From contig CALNWS010000049.1 of the NCBI GenBank assembly GCA_940747215.1, positions 1 through 34,933 on the forward strand: DNA of 34,933 bases, in the 5' to 3' direction. Position numbers and translations under genes: made by a program. Positions 28,395 through 34,933 of the stretch are shown here, one piece after another. The stretch comes from an uncultured Paraburkholderia sp. (GTDB taxonomy: Bacteria > Pseudomonadota > Gammaproteobacteria > Burkholderiales > Burkholderiaceae). How positions within the stretch are numbered: the stretch's first letter is position 1; every line of letters begins with the position of its first letter. A model generated the notes under the pieces. It searched no databases. It worked only from the letters and a program-made list of their open reading frames with translations, and was not told where the DNA came from.

Positions 28395-29765
28395 TTACTT
28401 CCCGGCGATCGTCATGCGTTCGATCAGCACCGAACCCGTTTCTTTCGTGCCGCGCGTGATCGTGTCGGCACCGATTACGATGATGTGGTGGAACATCTCC
28501 TGCAACGTGCTCGCCACGGTGATTTCTTCGACCGGGTACTGGATCTTGCCGTTTTCCACCCAGAAGCCGGACGCGCCGCGCGAGTAGTCGCCCGTCACGT
28601 AGTTCACGCCCTGCCCCATCAGTTCGGTGAGCAGGAGACCAGTGCCGAGCTTGCGCAGCATTTCCTCGAAGTCGTCTTCGGGACGCGTGTTCGAGCTGCG
28701 CAGCGACAGGTTGTGCGAGCCGCCTGCGTTGCCCGTGGTCGGCATGCCGAGCTTGCGCGCCGAATACGTGGACAGGAAGTAGCCTTCCACCACGCCGTCT
28801 TTCACAACCGAACGCTGCTTCGTACGCACGCCTTCTTCGTCGAACGGCGCACTGCCCATGGCGCCCTTCACGTGCGGGTCTTCCACCACCTGCACGTGCG
28901 GCGCGAACACCGGCTTGCCGAGACTGTCGACGAGGAACGACGTCTTGCGATACAGCGCGCCGCCGCTCGTGGCCTGCACGAACGCGCCGAGCAGACCGGC
29001 GGCGAGCGGCGCCTCGAACAACACCGGCACCTTGCGCGTGTCGAGCCCGCGTGCGCCGATGCGCGCGAGCGCACGCTGCGCCGCGTAACGGCCGACGGCT
29101 TCAGGGTCGGCGAGATCGGCGGCACTGCGCGTGGATGTGTACCAGTCGTCGCGCTGCATGTTGCGGCCGCTGCCGGCGATCGGCGCGCACGCAATGTAGT
29201 GGCGCGAATACGGATAGCCCGCCATGAAACCGCGCGACGTGGCCAGCACGAACTGCGAGTGCTGCGCCGAGACGCTCGCGCCTTCCGGGTTCTTGATCTG
29301 TGGGTCGGTAGCGAACGCGGCGTCTTCCGAGCGGCGGGCGATCTCCACCGCTTCGTCCGTGGATAGATTCCACGGGTGATACAGATCGAGGTCGCGCGGA
29401 TCCTTTTCCAGCAGTTCTTCTTCGGCGAGACCGGCGCAATCGTCTTCGGCCGTGAAGCGCGCGATGTTGTAGGCGGCCGCGACCGTGTCCTTCAGCGCTT
29501 GCGACGAGAAATCGGAAGTGCTCGCGTTGCCGCGCTTGTTGCCGATGAACACCGTCACGCCGACCATCTTGTCGCGGTTATGTTCGATCGTCTCGACTTC
29601 GCCGCGCCGCACGGAAACGGACAGGCCGTCACCTTCGGAAATTTCGGTTGCCGCGTCGGTGCCGCCGAGCGACTTCGCGTGACGAAGGATGTCCGAGGCG
29701 ATTTCCTTCAGTTCATCCTGGGTGTGCGAAAAAAAGCGCTGCTTGACGTCCATGTCTGCTGCCAT
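28395..29765 (-). CDS. pmbA: Metalloprotease PmbA/TldE
   Basis: This is an intact 456-residue PmbA/TldE protein. With TldD it forms a cytoplasmic zinc peptidase that degrades unfolded peptides and matures some modified peptides in other bacteria. Landmarks are the N-terminal SVSVRRGEVETIEHNRDKMV, KVPVLFEAPLAAGLLGAFVQ, ARKLGMPTTGNAGGSHNLSL, the DYSRGASGFWVENGKIQYPV domain and the ending SVLIERMTIAGK. The start is ATG 29765 or the in-frame ATG at 29753 (MDVKQ); both are plausible. TldD is not in the window. The gene is divergent from yjgA across 270 bases. Confidence 0.95.
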   Translation of the reverse strand: MAADMDVKQRFFSHTQDELKEIASDILRHAKSLGGTDAATEISEGDGLSVSVRRGEVETIEHNRDKMVGVTVFIGNKRGNASTSDFSSQALKDTVAAAYNIARFTAEDDCAGLAEEELLEKDPRDLDLYHPWNLSTDEAVEIARRSEDAAFATDPQIKNPEGASVSAQHSQFVLATSRGFMAGYPYSRHYIACAPIAGSGRNMQRDDWYTSTRSAADLADPEAVGRYAAQRALARIGARGLDTRKVPVLFEAPLAAGLLGAFVQATSGGALYRKTSFLVDSLGKPVFAPHVQVVEDPHVKGAMGSAPFDEEGVRTKQRSVVKDGVVEGYFLSTYSARKLGMPTTGNAGGSHNLSLRSSNTRPEDDFEEMLRKLGTGLLLTELMGQGVNYVTGDYSRGASGFWVENGKIQYPVEEITVASTLQEMFHHIIVIGADTITRGTKETGSVLIERMTIAGK

Positions 29766-29833
29766 TGTGATTGTCGTCCTGTTCGGGGCCGGGCGGCTCG
29801 GTGTTCATCTGGGTGCTGATTCGCGGGACCGTT

Positions 29834-29869
29834 CACGCGATTACGCCATCCCACGCGATCACGCCATCC
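29834..29869. repeat. 18-base tandem repeat between pmbA and yjgA
   Basis: CACGCGATTACGCCATCC (29834-29851) is followed by CACGCGATCACGCCATCC (29852-29869), with one difference, and then the first bases of a third unit. It lies in the divergent promoter region and no function is evident. Confidence 0.85.
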
Positions 29870-30034
29870 CGCGATCATAGCAAGCTAAGCGGCGCCGCAC
29901 CTAGCAATCGCTGAGCCTCCTTGCGCGGCGCGCAGAAATGCCACGCGAACGACGCCTTACGGAATGCGATCCGTTGTGCACGGCAGCACGGCGTTCGAGC
30001 GGGTTTGCGGGGCGCGGCACGCTACAATATCGGC

Positions 30035-30645
30035 ATGACACGCAAAACTCGCATTCAACCCATCGAGTCCGCCGAACCGGAAGTCGACGAGAACGGCTAC
30101 GACCGCCCCAGCAAATCCCAACTCAAGCGCGAAATGCACGAGTTGCAGGAACTGGGTGCGGCACTCATCGCGCTGCCGAAAGACGCGCTCAAGCGCATGC
30201 CGATGCCCGAAAAGCTCGATGACACCGTGGGCGAGGCTCGCCGCATTACCGATCACGAAGGAAGCGCCGTCAGGTGCAGTACGTGGGCCGCGTCATGCGC
30301 TCGCTTCTCGACGACGAAGTCAACGCGCTGCGCACCGCGTTCGACACGTACAACGGCGTGAACAAGGCGGAAACCGCCAGGCTGCACTGGATCGAACGCA
30401 CGCGCGAGAAACTGCTCGCCGACGACACCGCGCTCACGGAATTTATCCGCCAACATCCGAACGCCGACCCGCAACAGGGCCGCACATTGATCCGCAACGC
30501 CCACAAGGAAGCGCAGCAGAGCAAGCCACCGCGCTACTTCCGCGAACTGTTCCAGTGGATCAAGAACGCCGACGGCCCGTCCGCCGACACGGACGCCGAA
30601 GCCGACGAAGGCGAGGACGACAACGATGACGACCACGACGCCTGA
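30035..30645 (+). pseudogene. yjgA: Ribosome-associated protein YjgA (DUF615), frameshifted
   Basis: ATG 30035 begins [20 protein letters not shown], and the DUF615 core follows ([40 protein letters not shown]). Near 30262 the sequence GAAGGAAGCGCCGTCAG breaks the frame. The rest of the family text lies in another frame ([54 protein letters not shown]) and ends in an acidic tail at TGA 30643-30645. YjgA/DarP assists late 50S subunit assembly and is dispensable in E. coli. The damage is a single indel, so a sequencing error is an alternative. Its end overlaps the mogA start. Confidence 0.85.
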
Positions 30646-31294
30646 CCCTATGCCCGGCTCGGTGGCAAAGCCCGTGCGCAGTCATCCCGACGAAATCGTG
30701 ATCGGCCTCGTGTCGATCAGCGACCGCGCTTCCACCGGCGTGTACGAAGACAAGGGCATTCCGGCGTTGCAGGCGTGGCTTGCCGGCACCCTCACCTCGC
30801 CGTTCCAGGTCATCACGCGTCTGATCCAAGACGAGGCACCGCTCATTTCCGCCACGCTCGTCGATCTGGTCGACGAAAATGGAGTGCGACCTCGTGCTGA
30901 CCGCGGGCGGCACAGGGCCGTCGCGCCGTAACGTGACGCCCGAGGCAGCGCTTGCGGTTGCAACGAAGGAAATGCCGGGCTTCGGCGAGCAGATGCGCCA
31001 GATCAGCCTGAATTTCGTGCCCACCGCGATTCTGTCGCGGCAGGTGGCGGTGATCCGCGAAATGCCCACGCGGGCGGCGCTGATCATCAATCTGCCGGGG
31101 CAGCCGAAGTCGATCAAGGAAACGCTGGAAGGTCTGAGCGACGTCGAGAGCGGTGCCGTGAAGGTGCCGGGCATTTTCGCCGCCGTGCCGTACTGCATCG
31201 ACCTGATTGGCGGGCCCCGTACGTAGAAACCAACGCCGACGTGGTGAAGGCGTTCCGGCCGAAGAACGCGGTGCGCGCTCCCCGGCAGGCTTAA
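30626..31294 (+). pseudogene. mogA: Molybdopterin adenylyltransferase MogA, frameshifted
   Basis: ATG 30626 overlaps the end of yjgA. The protein reads EIVIGLVSISDRASTGVYED, QVITRLIQDEAPLISATLVD, and then shifts near 30880. CDLVLTAGGTGPSRRNVTPE follows, with the GGTG signature of the MoaB/MogA family, then AALIINLPGQPKSIKETLEG. A second shift near 31216 precedes the tail (VETNADVVKAFRPKNAVRAP, TAA 31292-31294). MogA adenylates molybdopterin before molybdenum insertion. Two separate indels in one gene make true loss more likely than error and suggest that molybdoenzymes may be dispensable here. Confidence 0.88.
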
Positions 31295-31324
31295 GGCTTG
31301 ATTTGATGCTGCGTGGCGGCTGAC

Positions 31325-31933
31325 TTACGCGCCGGTCGAGGCTTCAGGCGCCGACGGAATCAGGAAATGCTCGCGGTAATAATTGAGTTCGTCGATCGAC
31401 TCGTGAATGTCGGCCAGCGCCGTGTGCATCGCGCGCTTCTGGAAACCCTTGTGGATGGCCGGCTGCCAGCGGCGGCACAATTCCTTCAGTGTGCTCACGT
31501 CGAGATTGCGGTAGTGGAAGAAGCGCTCCAGATCCGGCATCCAGCGCGCCATGAAACGGCGGTCCTGGCAGATCGAGTTGCCGCACATCGGCGACTTGCC
31601 CGGTGGCACGTATTGCGCTAGAAAGTCGCGAATCTGTTCGGTGGCGTCGGTTTCGTTCACGGTGGACGCCTTCAGCCGGTCGATCAGACCCGAGCGGCCG
31701 TGCGTGTTCTGATTCCACTCATCCATTTTGGCGAGCGTTTCGTCGGTCTGATGAATGGCAAGCACGGGGCCTTCCACCATCCGGTCGAGCGTCGAATTCG
31801 TCACCATCACGGCAATTTCGATGATGCGGTCGGAATCGGGCTCGAGCCCGGTCATTTCCATATCTAGCCAGACGAGATTCATGTCGCTGCGTACGAGCTG
31901 CGGCTGGTCGACGGATGCAAGGGTATCGGTCAT
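31325..31933 (-). CDS. orn: Oligoribonuclease
   Basis: This is an intact 202-residue Orn of the DEDDh exonuclease family. It degrades 2- to 5-mer RNAs, including pGpG from cyclic di-GMP breakdown, and is essential in many proteobacteria. The start chosen is ATG 31933 ([18 protein letters not shown]); the frame is open further upstream but unlike the family. Active-site residues are visible as D24 and E26 in [28 protein letters not shown], and the H170...D175 pair in [14 protein letters not shown]. The gene is divergent from the M48 protease gene. Confidence 0.96.
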   Translation of the reverse strand: MTDTLASVDQPQLVRSDMNLVWLDMEMTGLEPDSDRIIEIAVMVTNSTLDRMVEGPVLAIHQTDETLAKMDEWNQNTHGRSGLIDRLKASTVNETDATEQIRDFLAQYVPPGKSPMCGNSICQDRRFMARWMPDLERFFHYRNLDVSTLKELCRRWQPAIHKGFQKRAMHTALADIHESIDELNYYREHFLIPSAPEASTGA

Positions 31934-32100
31934 GAAGGCAATCCTGATGGCCGCGCTTCCGGCTCGCCGCACGTTCTGCTGCAAACCCTTTGCCGCGGCG
32001 ATTGTTCGTTGAAAACGCGTTTTAAAGCGGTTTGAGGACGTTCCCGCCGGCAGGCAGGAAGAAACATATAATTCTCGCATAGATACCACGGATTCCCCGG

Positions 32101-33360
32101 ATGCCAACCCTGTACTTCACCGTTCTGTTCGTCGTCGCCGTCGTGGCGATGGTCGGCACCAAGCTATGGCTCGCGTCGCGGCAAATCCGCTTCGTCGCCG
32201 GCCATCGCGAGCAGGTGCCGAGCCAGTTTGCCGGCACGATCGCGCTGACCGCCCACCAGCGCGCCGCCGACTACACCGTCGAGCGCACGCACCTCACCAT
32301 GATCGAGATCGTCGTCAGCGCGGCCGTGCTGATCGGACTTACGCTGCTCGGCGGCGTGCAGGCTCTGGATTTCGCGCTCTCCGACTGGCTCGGGCGCGGC
32401 TACACTGGCCAGATTGCACTGGTCGCCGCGGTGATCGCGATCACGAGCGTGATCGATCTGCCGTTCGACTATTACCGGCAGTTCGTCGTCGAGCAACGGT
32501 TCGGCTTCAACCGGATGACGAAAGGCATTTTCTTCATCGACCGGATCAAGGGCGTGGCGCTAGGCGTCGCGTTCGGCCTGCCGCTCCTCTTCGTCGTGCT
32601 GTGGCTCATGAACCAGGCAGGCAGCCTGTGGTGGCTGTGGACTTGGATCGTCTGGGTCGCGTTCCAGATGCTCGTGCTGGTGCTGTATCCGTCGTTCATC
32701 GCGCCGCTCTTCAACAAGTTCGAACTGCTCAAGGACGAAGCGCTGAAAAGCCGTATCAAGGCACTCATGAAGCGTTGCGGATTCTCCGCGAAGGGTCTTT
32801 TCGTGATGGACGGCAGCCGCCGTTCGGCGCACGGCAACGCGTACTTCACGGGCTTCGGCACAACCAAGCGCATCGTCTTCTTCGACACGCTGCTCGCGCA
32901 CCTCTCCGGCAACGAGATCGAAGCCGTGCTTGCACATGAACTCGGGCACTTCAAGCGCCATCACGTGATCAAGCGGATGCTGGTCACGTTCGCGATCAGC
33001 CTCGTCATGCTCGCGCTGCTCGGCTGGCTCACGCAATGCGTGTGGTTCTACGAAGGACTCGGCGTGCGGTCTTCACTGGTCGGCGGCAATAGCGGCCTCG
33101 CGCTCGTGCTGTTCTTCCTCGCGTTGCCGGTGTTCCTGTTCTTCGTCACGCCGCTCGGCAGCCTGAGCTCGCGCAAGCACGAGTTCGAGGCCGACGCGTT
33201 CGCTGCAACGCAGACCGATGCGCAAGACCTCGTGAACGCGCTCGTCAAGCTGTACGAGGACAACGCTTCCACGCTTACGCCTGACCCGCTTTACACCGCG
33301 TTCTACTACTCGCATCCGCCCGCTTCGCAGCGGATCGACCGCCTGCTGCGTCACGCATGA
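32101..33360 (+). CDS. M48-family membrane zinc protease (STE24/CAAX-type)
   Basis: This is an intact 419-residue integral membrane metalloprotease. The zinc site HELGH lies at about residues 279-283 and the third ligand at about 361 in [12 protein letters not shown]. Several hydrophobic segments surround it ([68 protein letters not shown]). The overall layout is that of Ste24/CAAX prenyl proteases, which in bacteria take part in membrane-protein quality control. Its stop sits at the beginning of the rsgA region, so the two genes were probably co-transcribed. Confidence 0.93.
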   Translation: MPTLYFTVLFVVAVVAMVGTKLWLASRQIRFVAGHREQVPSQFAGTIALTAHQRAADYTVERTHLTMIEIVVSAAVLIGLTLLGGVQALDFALSDWLGRGYTGQIALVAAVIAITSVIDLPFDYYRQFVVEQRFGFNRMTKGIFFIDRIKGVALGVAFGLPLLFVVLWLMNQAGSLWWLWTWIVWVAFQMLVLVLYPSFIAPLFNKFELLKDEALKSRIKALMKRCGFSAKGLFVMDGSRRSAHGNAYFTGFGTTKRIVFFDTLLAHLSGNEIEAVLAHELGHFKRHHVIKRMLVTFAISLVMLALLGWLTQCVWFYEGLGVRSSLVGGNSGLALVLFFLALPVFLFFVTPLGSLSSRKHEFEADAFAATQTDAQDLVNALVKLYEDNASTLTPDPLYTAFYYSHPPASQRIDRLLRHA

Positions 33361-33378
33361 AGCGGCTGTTCCTCCAAA

Positions 33379-34321
33379 GTGGCGCGTACGTCGTCCACTG
33401 CGCGTGTCGGCGGACTCGTGATTGCCGCGCACGGCCGCCACTATCTCGTGGCGCCCGACGACGGTGGCCCGATGCTGCAATGTTTCCCGCGCGGGAAGCG
33501 CAGCGAGGTGGCCGTCGGCGATCGGGTGATCTACGAGCCGACTTCCGCAGATCAAGGTGTGATCGTCGAGATCGGCGAGCGGCGCAATCTGCTTTATCGT
33601 TCCGATCAGTACAAGTCGAAGCTCTTCGCGGCCAATCTCGACCAGTTGCTGATCGTGCTCGCTACCGAGCCACATTTCAGCGAAGACCTACTCGGCCGCG
33701 CTCTGGTCGCGGCCGAAGCCAACGAGTTGAAGCCGCTCATCGTGCTCAACAAGATCGACGTGACCGATGCGCTCGAAGGCGCGCGCAAAAGGCTCGAACC
33801 GTATCGGGAGCTGGGCTACACGGTTCTCGAAGTGTCGATCAGAATGCAGCTGCAGCTGGGCGCCGCGCGCGCCGTGTTGACCGAACATCTGGAAGGTCAT
33901 GCAACGCTGTTGCTCGGCCAGTCCGGCATGGGCAAGTCCACGCTCGTGAACCTGCTGATTCCAGACGCAGAAGTCGCGACGCGCAAGATTTCCACGGTAC
34001 TCAATAGCGGGCGTCACACCACGACGTTCACGCGTCTGTATCCCTTTGCCCGCGCAACCGGGACAGCCTGTGGACGAAGCGGGCGCGCTGATCGATTCGC
34101 CGGGCTTTCAGGAGCTCGGCCTGCACCATCTGACCGAAGGCCGGCTGGAGCGCGCGTTTCCCGAATTCCGGCCGCTGCTGCCGAATTGCCGCTTCTACAA
34201 CTGCCATCATCTGCACGAGCCGGGATGCGCGATCCTCGAAGCGGTCTCCGATGGCCGCATTCGTCGCGAGCGTCATGCGCTCGCGCAACTCGTGCACAAA
34301 GCCAGCCAGATCGTGCGCTAA
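33379..34321 (+). pseudogene. rsgA: Ribosome small-subunit GTPase RsgA, frameshifted
   Basis: GTG 33379 ([18 protein letters not shown]) is the likely start in this frame. An ATG at 33357, overlapping the protease stop, lies in another frame and may be the ancestral start. The OB domain ([20 protein letters not shown]) is followed by the circularly permuted GTPase: NKID near 33750, then [14 protein letters not shown] near 33916. At about 34050, in a CCCTTTG run, one extra T shifts the frame. The DSPGF motif and the zinc-binding Cys/His cluster ([18 protein letters not shown]) follow in the new frame to TAA 34319-34321. RsgA checks 30S maturation. A single homopolymer indel could also be a sequencing error. 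Confidence 0.88.
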
Positions 34322-34351
34322 CGGCGCGTTCGGTCACACTGCGAATTCCCT

Positions 34352-34672
34352 ATGAAATTGATGCGCGCGCCCAATCTGATCATCGGCCAGCACTGGGTCA
34401 ACGTGCTTCAGACAGCGGGCATCGCGTGTGAATTGCATAATCGTTATCTGAACGGCGCGCTCGGCGAGATTCCCGCGGATCAATGCGCGCCAGAGTTGTG
34501 GCTCGTCGATGAACGGGATGAGACGATCGCGCGGCGTCTGATCGAAGCCGCTTCACGTGGACCGGGTACCGACACGCCCGCGTGGACCTGCGGACAATGC
34601 GGCGAGACGCTCGAAGCGCAGTTCACCGTGTGCTGGCAGTGCGGCACGGCGCGCAATCCGCTGGACGGCTGA
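34352..34672 (+). CDS. DUF2007-type protein with C-terminal zinc ribbon
   Basis: This is an intact 106-residue protein starting at ATG 34352. Residues 1-70 match the small signal-transducer-like DUF2007 fold ([40 protein letters not shown]). The end carries two CxxC pairs (CGQC and CWQC), a short zinc ribbon. Function is unknown. It lies directly after rsgA and is closed by a terminator. Being intact between a damaged gene and an IS end suggests selection, though short genes also escape damage by chance. Confidence 0.85.
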   Translation: MKLMRAPNLIIGQHWVNVLQTAGIACELHNRYLNGALGEIPADQCAPELWLVDERDETIARRLIEAASRGPGTDTPAWTCGQCGETLEAQFTVCWQCGTARNPLDG

Positions 34673-34699
34673 CCGACGCGTGCGATGGGCGTGAAAAGA

Positions 34700-34728
34700 A
34701 AAATGGCCGGGTTGAACCCGGCCATTTT
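34700..34728. terminator. Rho-independent terminator
   Basis: AAAATGGCCGGG (34700-34711) pairs with CCCGGCCATTTT (34717-34728) around a 5-base loop (TTGAA), 28 bases after the DUF2007 stop. It ends the M48-rsgA-DUF2007 transcript. Confidence 0.9.
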
Positions 34729-34807
34729 CGTTTGCGCTTCAGTTGCCCTTTAGTTGCGCCTCATTCGTGCTTTATTCGTGTGTCATGCAAGCCACACGGC
34801 GATGGTC

Positions 34808-34933
34808 TGCGTATTTTGGCGAACGTGATCAGGGGATTCGGGTTGAACGTGACGGGTCCTTTCGGTTGAAGGTGATCGCTGATCAGCGGTTTTCGAAGCG
34901 AGCGAGCATCTTGCCGAAATGGGTGATCACGTT
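34808..34933. mobile_element. IS21-like element end, running off the window
   Basis: From TGCGTATTTTGGCGAACGTG at 34808 to the right edge the sequence matches the inverted complement of 1709-1833 with about a dozen differences and one indel. The repeated GTGATCA units seen there recur here. Orientation places the body of this copy to the right, outside the window, so it may be complete. It inserted about 80 bases after the DUF2007 terminator. Confidence 0.7.

Overview
The window looks like a chromosome segment of a Burkholderiaceae bacterium (Burkholderia sensu lato: Paraburkholderia or Caballeronia) in the middle of gene decay. The DNA is GC-rich. The block thyA ... folA-pmbA-yjgA-mogA-orn-M48 protease-rsgA-DUF2007, and the fumC, ArsR and GlxA proteins, are of the Burkholderia type. 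About two thirds of the recognisable genes carry frameshifts, in-frame stops or internal deletions. A few long genes (fumC, thyA, folA, pmbA, orn, the M48 protease, an ArsR-type regulator, an S4 protein and a DUF2007 protein) are uninterrupted. This mosaic fits a host-restricted lineage undergoing genome erosion, such as the leaf-nodule Burkholderia/Caballeronia symbionts. That assignment is inference from gene content and decay, not something read directly.

Layout. 1-1.65 kb: relics of an AraC-type regulator and of a Cap4-nuclease/P-loop NTPase defence gene, cut off by the end of an IS21-like element (about 1650-1833). 1.8-2.6 kb: a uvrD-type helicase relic that has lost its Walker A region, behind a well-preserved LexA-box-like site. 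2.8-3.6 kb: two broken genes for small lysine-rich exported proteins. 4-8.9 kb: an intact S4 RNA-binding protein, then broken MATE, bile-acid:sodium symporter family and phospholipase-D/cardiolipin-synthase-like genes. 8.9-14.5 kb: intact fumC, an acyl-CoA thioesterase with a shifted tail, a broken MFS-GlxA pair, a tiny lipoprotein relic and an intact ArsR-type regulator. 14.7-16.7 kb: a broken FecR/DUF6600-type exported protein. 16.8-17.8 kb: intact thyA.

18.1-27.7 kb is the most interesting part. A Fap-like functional-amyloid operon lies between thyA and folA, with a VpsR-like sigma-54 activator gene at each end. Its order is two small exported proteins, two amyloid-like repeat proteins, a C39-type peptidase (FapD-like), a small exported protein (FapE position) and a coiled-coil plus beta-barrel outer-membrane protein (FapF-like). 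A GG-N10-GC sigma-54-type promoter and a perfect 16-bp palindrome precede the first gene. Every gene of the system, including both activators, is damaged, so a whole biofilm/amyloid pathway appears to have been lost together.

27.8-34.7 kb: the conserved core block. folA, pmbA, orn, the M48 protease and DUF2007 are intact; yjgA, mogA and rsgA carry frameshifts. The last 126 bases repeat, in inverted orientation, the IS21-like end seen at 1709-1833, so the 33-kb segment is bounded by inverted IS ends.
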